This document shows positions 43,258-52,495 of a stretch of DNA of 64,000 nt, one piece after another. Location of the stretch: contig NZ_VDGI01000011.1 of the NCBI RefSeq assembly GCF_006861825.1, positions 1-64,000 on the forward strand, given 5' to 3'. Below the pieces are notes generated by a model. It did not search any database. It saw nothing but the letters and a program-made list of their open reading frames with translations, and had not been told where the DNA came from. This stretch comes from Psychrobacillus vulpis. GTDB taxonomy: Bacteria > Bacillota > Bacilli > Bacillales_A > Planococcaceae. Numbering within the stretch: the first letter of the stretch is position 1; each line of letters begins with the position of its first letter. The translations under genes and the position numbers were made by a program.

Positions 43258-45048
43258 ATGGCAATTGAAGATCATGATTATAGCGAATTATTTACTTACA
43301 TTTTGGAGGAAAAGGCAATACAAACAGTATTTCAACCTATTATTTCACTCCAAACTGGTGATGTTTATGGATATGAAGCGTTATCACGTGGACCGGAAAA
43401 TACGGCTTTGCGTAATCCTGAGACATTATTCGATTATGCTATGGAGAGTGGTCAACTTTGGGAACTCGAACACTTATGTAGAGGGAATGCTTTAAAATAT
43501 GCGCATCTCTTAAAGGCAGAAGGAAAACTTTTCTTAAATGTTAATCCTAACATTATGAATGATCCAAAATTTAAACAAGGTTTTACAAAAGAATTTTTAA
43601 GTAATTTTCATATGGATTCTGATTGTATTGTTTTTGAAATTACAGAAAGAGAAGCTATAAATAATTTAAAGGATTTCATAAATACTGTTGATCATTACAA
43701 AAAACAATTTTATCAAATTGCAATTGATGACGTCGGATCTGGCTACTCAGGTTTGAATGTTATCACCGATGTACGTCCGCATTTTATTAAACTAGATATG
43801 AAGCTAATTAGGCATATCGATAAAGATCGTACGAAGCAGTTACTCGTAAAGAGTCTAAGTGAGTTTGCTCATTATTCACAAATACATATGATTGCAGAAG
43901 GTATTGAGACAAAGGAAGAACTTATCACATTAATAGATCTTGGTGTTCACTATGGCCAAGGCTACTATATTCAAAAACCAGAGAAACATCTTTTTTCAAT
44001 TCGAGAGGAACTAAAAATATGTATTGAGTTGGAAAATAAAAGAAGAAATATTATAAGTTCAACCCGATTAACAGATACTTCTATCGAACAAATCGCTACT
44101 CCTTTACGAACAATAGCTAGTCATACACCCATCTCTAAAGTGAGCAAGCTAATGGAAGCAGATGATTCGTTACCTGGATTTTGTATTAAGGACGGTAACA
44201 AATTAATTGGGGTTATTACGAGAAATAAGCTCCATTTAAAATTTAGTGGGCCTTATGGATATAGTTTGTACAATAAAAAACCTGTATCTGCTATTATGAG
44301 CCGAAACTATATGAAAGTAGATGCAGCAACCCCAATTGATAAAGTAGCAAAGATCGCGATGAAGCGTGATCCTATTCATTTATATGATTTTATTACTATT
44401 ACAAAAGAAAACAAATATTTTGGAGTTGTAACCGTAAAAGATTTGCTTGAGAAAAGTATGCAACTTGAGATTGACTATGCAAAGCATCTTAATCCACTCT
44501 CTGAATTACCTGGTAACATAATAATTGAACAACAGCTTCAAAAATGTATCGATTCTCCTGATAACTATACCGTACTATACCTCGATATAGATAATTTCAA
44601 ACCATATAATGATGTGTATGGCTTTGAAAAAGGAGACAAAGTTATTATGAAACTTGCAGAAATATTAGAGGAATATTCTTCAACAGATGTTTTTGTAGGT
44701 CATATTGGCGGAGACGATTTCATTATGATTGTCGAGTCATCCAAAAGTAATGAATTATGTAAGAAAATCATTTATCAATTTGAAACATCTATTGAGCATT
44801 TTTATCATGCACATGACTTCCTAAAGGGATGTATCATCTCTAAAAATCGACATGGAATTGAAGAACAGTTTCCGCTACTAACTATATCAATTGCAGGAAT
44901 TTTAAACAAAAATGCACAAACCATTTTTGAGCTTTCCGAAAAAGCAAGCTACATAAAAAAACAATGTAAACAGCTACACGGCAGTAACTACCTCATCACG
45001 AACACAATATTACAGGTGCCTGGCACCGAAACAAACGTGAATGTTTAA
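43258..45048 (+). CDS. EAL-CBS-GGDEF cyclic-di-GMP protein
   Basis: A 596-residue cytoplasmic protein with an EAL phosphodiesterase domain (about 10-250; EAL at 40-42, ITERE, IAIDDVGSGYSG, HFIKLDMK, IAEGIET and YYIQKP all present), two CBS motifs (about 280-405) and a C-terminal GGDEF-type domain (about 420-585). The GGDEF loop is GGDDF (484-488), so cyclase activity is uncertain although the metal Asp residues remain. EAL residues look catalytically complete. CBS pairs often bind adenine nucleotides. The last eleven residues (QVPGTETNVNV) and the stop come from a dispersed palindromic repeat, so the native C-terminus may have been replaced. Confidence 0.9.
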   Translation: MAIEDHDYSELFTYILEEKAIQTVFQPIISLQTGDVYGYEALSRGPENTALRNPETLFDYAMESGQLWELEHLCRGNALKYAHLLKAEGKLFLNVNPNIMNDPKFKQGFTKEFLSNFHMDSDCIVFEITEREAINNLKDFINTVDHYKKQFYQIAIDDVGSGYSGLNVITDVRPHFIKLDMKLIRHIDKDRTKQLLVKSLSEFAHYSQIHMIAEGIETKEELITLIDLGVHYGQGYYIQKPEKHLFSIREELKICIELENKRRNIISSTRLTDTSIEQIATPLRTIASHTPISKVSKLMEADDSLPGFCIKDGNKLIGVITRNKLHLKFSGPYGYSLYNKKPVSAIMSRNYMKVDAATPIDKVAKIAMKRDPIHLYDFITITKENKYFGVVTVKDLLEKSMQLEIDYAKHLNPLSELPGNIIIEQQLQKCIDSPDNYTVLYLDIDNFKPYNDVYGFEKGDKVIMKLAEILEEYSSTDVFVGHIGGDDFIMIVESSKSNELCKKIIYQFETSIEHFYHAHDFLKGCIISKNRHGIEEQFPLLTISIAGILNKNAQTIFELSEKASYIKKQCKQLHGSNYLITNTILQVPGTETNVNV

Positions 45049-45067
45049 ACATTCACGTTTGTTTCGG
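45012..45067. repeat. GGTGCC[A/T]GGCACC repeat with perfect 38-bp palindrome (copy 2)
   Basis: GGTGCCTGGCACC (45015-45027) is followed by a 38-base sequence equal to its own reverse complement (45028-45065; half-site GAAACAAACGTGAATGTTT). The same two-part design is at 29067-29133. It supplies the end of the EAL-GGDEF gene and acts as terminator. Confidence 0.9.
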
Positions 45068-45142
45068 TAATTGAGACAGTTTAAAATTTGAATCTAAAAT
45101 GTGTTATGATAATGGTACCAATGTTTTTTTGGAGGGAAAGTA

Positions 45143-45289
45143 ATGACTGGAGTATTAATTTTTACAGGATTTATTTTTATTCTTATCATGTGTTTATCGT
45201 TTTTCACTATTAATAAAGGATATGCATATAAGCACACAATAGATGAACGTCCAACAGAATCTAACGAAAAAACGCATCAGCCGAAATAG
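45143..45289 (+). CDS. ytzI: YtzI-like small membrane protein
   Basis: A 48-residue protein: one N-terminal membrane helix (GVLIFTGFIFILIMCLSFFT), then INKGYAYKHTIDERPTESNE and a basic tail. The K-x-Y-x-Y-K-H-T-I-D block fits the YtzI family of Bacillales. GGAGGGAAAG lies just upstream of ATG. The 3' end of the gene is part of the terminator hairpin shared with rlmN. The function is unknown. Confidence 0.75.
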   Translation: MTGVLIFTGFIFILIMCLSFFTINKGYAYKHTIDERPTESNEKTHQPK

Positions 45290-45304
45290 GCGATGCGTTT
45301 TTAT
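45267..45304. terminator. Bidirectional terminator ytzI/rlmN
   Basis: AAAACGCATC/GATGCGTTTT with a 13-base loop and T-runs on both strands. It overlaps the last codons of ytzI. Confidence 0.88.
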
Positions 45305-45305
45305 A

Positions 45306-46373
45306 TTATTTAGATACTTTTTCTTTTTTGATTTGTTTGCTTCGTAATTGTCCACATGCCGCGTCAATATCTGTACCTTGTTCTAATCGAACCCCACAGT
45401 TGATCCCTTTTTTCTTTAATGCTTGGAAGAAAGCATCGATGGATTCTTGTGAGCTACGTTGGTATTGACTATGTTCGTCTACTGGATTGTATGGTATTAA
45501 GTTGACATACGATAGATGACGTTTATTTTCTAATAGTCTTGCTAACTGCTGCGCTTCTTCTACATGGTCATTGACATCTTTTAATAAAATATATTCAAAT
45601 GTAATTCGACGATTTGTCGTCTCTAAATAATAATCAATTGCTTCCATCACTTTTTCAATTGGGAAAGCTTTGTTGATTACCATGATTTTTGTACGAAGTT
45701 CATCGTTCGGTGCATGCAATGAAACAGCTAGATTTACTTGAATATTTTCATTTGCAAAATCCACAATTTTTTTCGCCAGACCACTTGTAGAAACAGTAAT
45801 ATGTCGTGCACCAATTGCAAGGCCTTTTTGATCGTTTACAACACGTAAAAAGTTCATTAAATTTTTATAGTTATCAAACGGTTCACCGATACCCATAACA
45901 ACAATGTGACTAACACGCTCGTCTTTCTGCATATTATCTAAATGCTCTTGCACTTTCATAATTTGACCAACTATTTCCCCTGCATCCAAGTCACGATTTT
46001 TCTTAAGTAAACCACTTGCACAGAAACTACAGCCAATATTACATCCGACTTGAGTTGTTACACAAACAGACAAACCATATTTAAATCGCATTAATACTGT
46101 TTCAATTAAATTTCCATCTTCCATTTCAAATAAAAACTTAATCGTCCCATCTTCAGATTCTTGTTTGACGGACTCTTTTAATGTTTGAATAACAAAATTA
46201 TCCTCTAATAACTGAATACAATCTTTACTTACATTTTTCATATCAGAAAAGCTTTGCACTCTTTTAATGTATAACCAGTCCCATACTTGTTCAGCTCGGA
46301 ACTTTTTCTGACCGTTTTCTAATAGCCACTCTATTAACTGATCTCTTGTAAGACCATATATTGATTTTTTCAT
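45306..46373 (-). CDS. rlmN: 23S rRNA (adenine2503-C2)/tRNA (adenine37-C2)-methyltransferase RlmN
   Basis: A 355-residue radical-SAM methyltransferase. The 4Fe-4S CxxxCxxC motif is CNIGCSFC (Cys111, 115, 118). The N-terminal rRNA/tRNA-binding part ([20 protein letters not shown]) precedes it. [46 protein letters not shown] and the late [18 protein letters not shown] carrying the methyl-carrying Cys follow. It acts on ribosome assembly intermediates and some tRNAs. It is monocistronic. Confidence 0.96.
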   Translation of the reverse strand: MKKSIYGLTRDQLIEWLLENGQKKFRAEQVWDWLYIKRVQSFSDMKNVSKDCIQLLEDNFVIQTLKESVKQESEDGTIKFLFEMEDGNLIETVLMRFKYGLSVCVTTQVGCNIGCSFCASGLLKKNRDLDAGEIVGQIMKVQEHLDNMQKDERVSHIVVMGIGEPFDNYKNLMNFLRVVNDQKGLAIGARHITVSTSGLAKKIVDFANENIQVNLAVSLHAPNDELRTKIMVINKAFPIEKVMEAIDYYLETTNRRITFEYILLKDVNDHVEEAQQLARLLENKRHLSYVNLIPYNPVDEHSQYQRSSQESIDAFFQALKKKGINCGVRLEQGTDIDAACGQLRSKQIKKEKVSK

Positions 46374-46477
46374 GAATATTCCTCATTTCATTCGTATACA
46401 ATTCGCCTATTATACAATAAATACTTACATACGACAATTAATTATAACGGAAAAGTGAAAAAAAAGATATTATTATC

Positions 46478-46625
46478 ATCCGTTTTGCACCATTAGGTCT
46501 AGTTGAATAACGTGAAACGTTCTTGAAATTTATTTTAACCATTTATGATGGTGACGAAGCTAGCATTTATATCCATTTTGTTCATTAGTAAACTGATAAC
46601 TAGACTAAAATGACGGATTAATTTT
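46478..46625. repeat. Imperfect palindrome upstream of 46713 gene
   Basis: ATCCGTTTTGCACCATTAGG followed by TCTAGTT is mirrored about 90 bases on by AACTAGACTA and ATGACGGAT. The roughly 145-base block has no coding frame and looks like a small MITE-like inverted repeat. The rest of the 340-base gap is AT-rich and featureless. Confidence 0.5.
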
Positions 46626-46712
46626 GCAAAGGTTGAATAATATATTAGTACATTAATCTATTTTACTGCGTACTTGTCAAGAAGACTCTCATTGGAATTG
46701 GGGATGTATTAA

Positions 46713-47075
46713 ATGAATAGAAGAAACAAGAGAATGATATCTTTTAAAATAAGACGTGCCATCTTCAAATTAATCATGCTTATTATTGGTATTTCTGCCT
46801 TTTTGCCCCCAAACTTTTTAGAAGCAAATACTGAGGTTAGTAAAGATAAGATAGATCTTACAAATTATGTATTTAATTTGACAAACGATTCGATCAAAAG
46901 CTCTATCGATCAAATGTTAATTGTTTCGTACGAAATCGATTCCATTGAGGCAGAAGATGACGAACTGATTTCATCAGTAGTTATTGCATATACCCTCTTT
47001 GGTATCCCTTATGCAGAAGTTGTGACCAACAAAGATAGTGCTTATATAAATAAAAAATTTCTTTTCCGTGAATAA
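46713..47075 (+). CDS. Hypothetical exported or membrane-anchored protein
   Basis: A 120-residue protein with a strongly basic start (MNRRNKRMISFKIRRAIFK) and one hydrophobic helix (LIMLIIGISAFLPPNFL). An outside domain of about 80 residues follows, rich in Asp/Ser (DQMLIVSYEIDSIEAEDDEL) with a beta-like end (SSVVIAYTLFGIPYAEVVTN). No family was recognised. GGGG lies before ATG at moderate spacing. The gene is followed by the dispersed repeat. Confidence 0.5.
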   Translation: MNRRNKRMISFKIRRAIFKLIMLIIGISAFLPPNFLEANTEVSKDKIDLTNYVFNLTNDSIKSSIDQMLIVSYEIDSIEAEDDELISSVVIAYTLFGIPYAEVVTNKDSAYINKKFLFRE

Positions 47076-47124
47076 TTGAAGAATAAAAGCATTGCCTACA
47101 GCCGTTTTTATATAAGATAGATCA

Positions 47125-47325
47125 GTTTTTCCAAAAATTCGACTTTGCCAGATGGTATTGTCCAATAGACCAATTAATAAGAAAATCGTTGAAAAGGCTC
47201 CCTTTCCGCGGGCGTTGCCTCAGCCTCCTCGCTTCGCTGTGGGGTCTTCGACTAACGCTTTCCCCGCAGGAGTGTCACCTTTTTCAACGATTTTCTAGAA
47301 ATAAAAAAGTAGAGTGTGGATTAAA
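47125..47325. repeat. Dispersed palindromic repeat, single full unit
   Basis: The same unit as the 21.5-22.2 kb array. TTTGCCAGATGGTATTGTCC precedes GAAAATCGTTGAAAAGGCTC, the GC-rich core with CTCGCTTCGCTGTGGGGTC, TTTTTCAACGATTTTCTAG and AAGTAGAGTGTGGATT. One short forward frame here is a by-product of the repeat. Confidence 0.88.
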
Positions 47326-47350
47326 ATACGTTTTAGATAATGGTCGTAAG

Positions 47351-47398
47351 AAAACCGGCACTTTTTGTTCAAAATCGAACAAAAAGTGCCGGTTTTTT
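47351..47398. terminator. Bidirectional terminator after sulfurtransferase
   Basis: A 20-bp perfect stem (AAACCGGCACTTTTTGTTC and complement) with loop AAAATC and T-runs on both strands. It shares its loop and inner arms with the hairpin at 125-166. Confidence 0.92.
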
Positions 47399-47437
47399 AA
47401 ACTGAAAAGCTTAATCTATTTTCCGAATAGCTATAAA

Positions 47438-48250
47438 CTACTCTTTTTCTACTTCGTTTTCTCGAATCCAATCGCTATAGCTACCTACATATAATTGAAC
47501 ATTTTCATAACCAGCTTCTTTCAAGCTTGCATATAGTGGTGCAGCTGTTACACCACTTCCACAATATACTGTTACTGGTTTCGATTTATCAGTTAAACCA
47601 TTTAGCCTTTCTATTAGCAACTCTTGCTTTAAGAACTTTCCGTCCTTTTTAAGCTGTTCCCAATCATAATTTAAAGCAGTTGGAATATGACCTGCTATTG
47701 CATCTATTGGTTCTACTTCACCACGGTATCGGATGTTTGCTCTTGCATCAACGAGTTGAGACTCCACTTCTCCAGCAACAATTCTCTTAACTGTTTCTAT
47801 ATCCACGTATAATTCATCTTTCCAATTTGCGCTAACAGTTGAAATGTTGTAATTGGTTTTTTCTTTTGATAATGGAAGTACCTTTTTTGCTTCTTCAAAT
47901 CCTTCTCGAAGTACGTGAATATTAGAAAAACCTGCCCATTCCAATAAGAAATAAGCACGTAAAGCAAAAGGGGAACCTCCTTGATCGTAAATGACAATTG
48001 AATCATCGATAGATAATCCAGTTTGTTGAACAAGTGCAGTCATTTTTTCTTTTGAAATCATTGGATGACGGCCATATTTACTGTTCATATCAGACAAATC
48101 TTTTTCCAAATCCCAATAAACCGCCCCTTCCAAATGTTCAACATTGTACATCTCTCGACCAGCATTTGCATTTCCAAGATCAAAACGGGTATCAATAAAA
48201 CGAACTTCTTTGCCTTCTATATCCTTACATTCAATAAATACCATGTTCAT
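47438..48250 (-). CDS. Sulfurtransferase (two-domain rhodanese)
   Basis: A 270-residue tandem-rhodanese protein of the thiosulfate/3-mercaptopyruvate sulfurtransferase type. The first, inactive domain has FIDTRFDLGNANAG and HLEGAVYWDLEKDLS. The second carries QLVDARANIRYRGEVEPIDA, AGHIPTALNYDW and the active loop YCGSGVTAAPLY with Cys230. The CGSGVT loop is closer to mercaptopyruvate than thiosulfate enzymes. It lies 16 bases downstream of dynA on the same strand and is followed by a strong terminator, so the two are cotranscribed. Confidence 0.9.
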   Translation of the reverse strand: MNMVFIECKDIEGKEVRFIDTRFDLGNANAGREMYNVEHLEGAVYWDLEKDLSDMNSKYGRHPMISKEKMTALVQQTGLSIDDSIVIYDQGGSPFALRAYFLLEWAGFSNIHVLREGFEEAKKVLPLSKEKTNYNISTVSANWKDELYVDIETVKRIVAGEVESQLVDARANIRYRGEVEPIDAIAGHIPTALNYDWEQLKKDGKFLKQELLIERLNGLTDKSKPVTVYCGSGVTAAPLYASLKEAGYENVQLYVGSYSDWIRENEVEKE

Positions 48251-48266
48251 CCTGTTATCTCCCCTT

Positions 48267-51200
48267 TTATACTATTCGTGCATATATTTCTTTCCATTTT
48301 ACAAGGGTTTCTTCTTGCTCAAGCAATTTACGTTCAGCATCAATTTGGGCAATAGATTCTTTTAACCATTTTAATCGAACAGATTCCGTTTCCACATCAG
48401 CATACTGCTCCACCCATTGAAAAAGCCTTTCTTTTTCTTTGGTTAAGTAAACTTCTGCCTCTACTTTTGTTTGTTCTGCTAATACATCTCGAAGCTTTTC
48501 TTTTTCATTCTTCTCGAAAAATGATTTTGTATTTTTAAAATAAGATTTAACATTTTCGTATTTCACGTTATCTTGAAATGGACCGACAAATTCCAATAAC
48601 CCTCTATTCTCACTTTCATGTGGTGTAAAGGTAAAACTCGGATTCCAATCCTTCAATATACGTAATTCTTCTTTTTCTAACTGTTTCATTTGTTTTTGAA
48701 TAAATTGCAATACCCGGAAATTTGTCACGCGCATTTCTTGCTCTATATCAAATCTCAGCATGCTTAACAAATCTTTTAATGCAATTTCTAATGCAGAACT
48801 TGACGATTTACTCGTAAATAAAGATGGATTATATGCCTCTTTAAAAAATTCGTTAAATCGATAATACACACGTTGGAGAACGTAATACATTAATGTTTCT
48901 AGCTCTTGTTTTCCTTCCTTAGCAATAAGGGACGACATCGAACTTGAATATCGTCTACGTATATTTTGCTCTTGCTCACGCAATTCTTGTAAACGGTCCT
49001 CTTTTCTCGCCAGATTAGCTTCCGTTTGTTCGATCAAAGAAAGCAATTTTGTTTGCTGACGAGTAGATTCTTCTTCAAGTGAAGTGACTGCAATCTGTTT
49101 TAAATCTTTTTCTAAAAATCGGTGGAATGCTTCTTCAAATTGAACCATCCCATCATGAACTTTTACATTTTCTACCTTTTCTTTTAAAGCAAGTAAACTC
49201 GAAACACCATACACTCTTGGAAATCTAATACCAAATCGTTGTAGCTCACCTTGTACATATTGTTTTACAAGAATTGCTTCTTCCTCATTATTAGCAAGAT
49301 CAATGGCATTTACAACGAAGAACATTTTATCGAGTTCGAATGCATCTTTCACACGACCGAGCTGAATTAGAAACTCACGGTCTGCTTTTGCAAATGCATG
49401 ATTATAATAGGTAACAAAAAGTACAGCATCTGCATTTCGAATATAATCAAACGCAACACCAGTATGTCTAGCATTGATGGAATCTGCTCCTGGAGTATCT
49501 ACTAAAGTAACTCCTAAACGCGTCAATTCACAATCATAATAAAAATCAATGAAGTCCACAAAACAACTTCTAGATTCTTCTGCAACGTATTTGCCGAACT
49601 CTTCTCCTGATACACGAAGTACTTTACCTAATTGGGTTTGATAAGTTGGGTAACCTTTATAAAAAGCTGTTACAAAAGATTTATGCACTTCTTCTGTTAC
49701 AGATTGATTCATCACATCTTTTGCTTGATCATATGCTTCTTCTAATGTCTGTACAGTTATTCCTAATTGCTTATAAGCAAATGCCACATCCTCTAGCAAC
49801 TGTTCTTTTGTTTTGAACGTGACATCTGCTGTATTATGTGGATGTGTTTCGGACACAGGATGAATTTTATTTATAGCAGCTGTCGTTGGATTTGGCGAAA
49901 CTGGTAATACATTTGCACCCATTAAAGCATTTGAAAAACTCGATTTTCCAGCGCTAAATGCGCCAAATAAAGCAATTGTAAATTGCTGATTAACTACACG
50001 CTGTGCTTTTCTCTTCATAATAGTTGCAGCCTCTTTAAATGCAGGTAGTTCGCTTATTACTTCGGCTATTTTGTTTGCTCGCAATAGCACCTCTTCTGAT
50101 CCAAGAAGAAGTTCTTCCGTTTCTGTCTTTATCTCTAAAGTAGTTTCTATATGCTTTTCTTCTTTTTCTTCTATTGAAGGGTCATATTCTGTAATAGAAT
50201 CTTGGAATTCTTTACGATCATTTTCCCATTCGATCATCAATAGATCGCGTTCTTTTCTATAATCTAATGGAGGATTAGTTACTACTTTTTCAATTACATC
50301 AAGCTTCGTATCAATTTCTTCTAAAGCTTGTATTGCTAACATCTTCTCGTTCAAAGATTGAGCTTTTTGTGCTGCTCTTTCTGTATCTTCTATTGGATTT
50401 TGATGCATTTCGCGAATGATTTGTTCTTTCCAACTATCTGTTTCTCGAATGAAAAATCGGTTGACTGCATCTCGAACTCGATTAGCATAATGAAGAATTG
50501 CATCCCCTGTTGTACTAGCCCCATCATGTAATGTGTCACTAATAAGGGAAGCTAAAATTTCAAATTCTTTTTCATCAATTTCTGTTGATTTTTCGATGGA
50601 TAAAAGGGAAACATCTTTTAGCATCCCTTTCATCAATTGTTTAATATGCACGGTAATATTTGTAGATATTACTTTTTCTAATAATTGCAATGCATCTTGT
50701 AATCTTTTTCTTCTTTCTTCTTCCGTTTTCTTTTTACTACCTATAAAGCCTACCTTAAAAGAGTTTTGCATACCTTCTGCGTATAATTTTAATGCATCTC
50801 TCATTGCATAAGGCATAATCGTAGCATTTTCTAAAATAGTCTTCCTATTTTCTTCAAACGTTTTTTTCCATACTGCTACATCTTGAAGCTCTTCTTGTTT
50901 TTGAGATAGCTGTAATTGTTCCTTGATATCTTCTTTGTTGTTCCATTCCTCTTCCGAAAGGTGACTTTCAAACGTCTCTAAACAAGCAGCCTTTTCATCT
51001 CCCAAATATTGTTTATGTTCATCTATTAGCTTTTCAAGTGTTGCACTTACTGATGTAAGAAAATAGGCTTCCTTATGTTGGATTGAGTGTAATACAATTT
51101 GCTGCACTTTCGAGAAATCGTTATGTATGAAATTTTTGTCTTTTAATGAAGTAAAGAAAATATCTTTCGGCTCTACAGCCCATGCTTTAAATGCACTTGC

Positions 51201-51860
51201 AACAGATTGTTTAAAAGCATCAAATGATAGCTCTTCCTCTCGGTGTTTATCTACTTGGTTAACAATTAAATAAACATTCTCATTATAATGAAGTAATTGT
51301 TTTGTAAATTGAAAATTAAGTTCAGATTGCACGTGATTATAATCCATTACATAAAACACTATATCAGCTAAATGCAGAGCCGATTCGGTTGATATTCTAT
51401 GTGCATCATCTGTGGAATCAACTCCAGGAGTATCCATTACAGTAATTCCTTCTGGTAAGCTAGAAGTGGAATGCCCTATTTCGATTTGAGAGACTTTGCT
51501 TCCATCCTTCGAATATTTCTTCACAAGTTGAATATCGTATGCACCAGAAAATTTTACTGGAGGTCTATCTATAAAATGTACAAGTGCATAATTTTCATTT
51601 GTCTTTTTTACAGTTACAATGTTCGCAGACGTTGGGATCGGGCTTGTTGGCAGTAGTTGCTCATCTACGAGTGCATTGATCATACTAGATTTTCCAGCCG
51701 AAAAATGGCCTGCAAACGCAATTGTAAAAGTACCTTTTTCAAGTTTTTCTGCAAATAATTTTGCTTTTGCAAAACGCTCTTCATCTTTATTGTGATGAAA
51801 CAATGTTGCAAGTAGTGCGTTTTTTTCTTTGATTATTTGTAATTTCTCTGAATTCTCCAT
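48267..51860 (-). CDS. dynA: Tandem dynamin-like GTPase DynA
   Basis: A 1197-residue bacterial dynamin made of two fused dynamin units, matching B. subtilis DynA (YpbR) in size and layout. The first P-loop is GHFSAGKSSMINAL (from residue 51), with VMDTPGVDSTDDAH and NQVDKH. The second, near residue 635, is FGAFSAGKSSFSNALMG, with LVDTPGADSINARH and VVNAIDLANN. Long helical stalk segments follow each. DynA tethers and fuses membranes and protects against phage and membrane damage. The gene starts a two-gene operon with the sulfurtransferase. Confidence 0.95.
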   Translation of the reverse strand: MENSEKLQIIKEKNALLATLFHHNKDEERFAKAKLFAEKLEKGTFTIAFAGHFSAGKSSMINALVDEQLLPTSPIPTSANIVTVKKTNENYALVHFIDRPPVKFSGAYDIQLVKKYSKDGSKVSQIEIGHSTSSLPEGITVMDTPGVDSTDDAHRISTESALHLADIVFYVMDYNHVQSELNFQFTKQLLHYNENVYLIVNQVDKHREEELSFDAFKQSVASAFKAWAVEPKDIFFTSLKDKNFIHNDFSKVQQIVLHSIQHKEAYFLTSVSATLEKLIDEHKQYLGDEKAACLETFESHLSEEEWNNKEDIKEQLQLSQKQEELQDVAVWKKTFEENRKTILENATIMPYAMRDALKLYAEGMQNSFKVGFIGSKKKTEEERRKRLQDALQLLEKVISTNITVHIKQLMKGMLKDVSLLSIEKSTEIDEKEFEILASLISDTLHDGASTTGDAILHYANRVRDAVNRFFIRETDSWKEQIIREMHQNPIEDTERAAQKAQSLNEKMLAIQALEEIDTKLDVIEKVVTNPPLDYRKERDLLMIEWENDRKEFQDSITEYDPSIEEKEEKHIETTLEIKTETEELLLGSEEVLLRANKIAEVISELPAFKEAATIMKRKAQRVVNQQFTIALFGAFSAGKSSFSNALMGANVLPVSPNPTTAAINKIHPVSETHPHNTADVTFKTKEQLLEDVAFAYKQLGITVQTLEEAYDQAKDVMNQSVTEEVHKSFVTAFYKGYPTYQTQLGKVLRVSGEEFGKYVAEESRSCFVDFIDFYYDCELTRLGVTLVDTPGADSINARHTGVAFDYIRNADAVLFVTYYNHAFAKADREFLIQLGRVKDAFELDKMFFVVNAIDLANNEEEAILVKQYVQGELQRFGIRFPRVYGVSSLLALKEKVENVKVHDGMVQFEEAFHRFLEKDLKQIAVTSLEEESTRQQTKLLSLIEQTEANLARKEDRLQELREQEQNIRRRYSSSMSSLIAKEGKQELETLMYYVLQRVYYRFNEFFKEAYNPSLFTSKSSSSALEIALKDLLSMLRFDIEQEMRVTNFRVLQFIQKQMKQLEKEELRILKDWNPSFTFTPHESENRGLLEFVGPFQDNVKYENVKSYFKNTKSFFEKNEKEKLRDVLAEQTKVEAEVYLTKEKERLFQWVEQYADVETESVRLKWLKESIAQIDAERKLLEQEETLVKWKEIYARIV

Positions 51861-52114
51861 TTAAAAAAAGTAGCTCCTTTTTATTTCGACAATATACTTT
51901 TCAAGTTATCCTTATTATAGATAGCCATAATTACTAATACAACATTTATTAAAAATCATTAAACAAGTTATTAAATCAAATTTGATGAAAGATGAATTTA
52001 GTGAAAAATACTTTCCGGTCATCAAACTTTCTATGTGGATTTTTTCTGGTCATAAATTTATTTATCCGAACACATTTTTTCTACAGGGCAAGGATTCACA
52101 TCTTATTTACAAAT
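51861..52114. other. dynA upstream region
   Basis: AT-rich sequence with a ribosome-site-like AAAAGGAGCTAC before dynA. It presumably holds the dynA promoter. No gene, repeat or regulatory motif was recognised. Confidence 0.4.
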
Positions 52115-52162
52115 AAAAAAACACCGCTCTAATTTGAACGATGTCCGCATACTTAGGTGTCC
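52115..52162 (-). terminator. Weak terminator after small lipoprotein
   Basis: On the reverse strand ACACC and GGTGT bracket about 35 bases and are followed by TTTTTTTATTTG. The stem is short, so confidence is low. Confidence 0.35.
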
Positions 52163-52178
52163 GTTTCCATTAACGGAT

Positions 52179-52319
52179 TTATTGATTATTATCTTTTTGC
52201 TGCTCTGAAGGTTCTTCAGTTGGATCTGGCTCATCTTCATCAACACCGTTACAGCCGAACAAAAAGCCTGCTGATAAAATAACAGACATTAGCGCTAGAA
52301 TATGTCTTTTATGCTTCAT
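52179..52319 (-). CDS. Small lipoprotein (46 residues)
   Basis: Reverse-strand ATG at 52319, preceded by GGAGGGATTAGA, opens MKHKRHILALMSVILSAG, then the lipobox F-L-F-G-C and an acidic, Pro-rich tail (DEDEPDPTEEPSEQQ) to TAA. It has a short signal peptide, a single lipidation Cys and a disordered acidic mature part of about 24 residues. No family was recognised. Its size puts it below many gene-calling cut-offs. Confidence 0.75.
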   Translation of the reverse strand: MKHKRHILALMSVILSAGFLFGCNGVDEDEPDPTEEPSEQQKDNNQ

Positions 52320-52495
52320 TCTAATCCCTCCACTCCGCATTTACTACAGTTAATATTATCTTAATTCTAGAAAAATATTCATCATTCGAAAAAAAATACA
52401 AACTGTTCTACTCTGTGCTCTTTCTCAATAGAGCCAATTATCAGGCTATTTACTTTCTGTTATAATGAATCTATTATTTCAGAAAGGAAGATTAG

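Noticed and set aside
47189-47494. 101-residue forward frame over the repeat and terminator
   Set aside because: It spans the dispersed repeat and the 20-bp terminator stem, has no ribosome site and enters the sulfurtransferase gene antisense.
48267-51860. Two separate dynamin genes fused by error
   Set aside because: B. subtilis DynA is naturally a tandem dynamin of the same length, so the fusion is normal.
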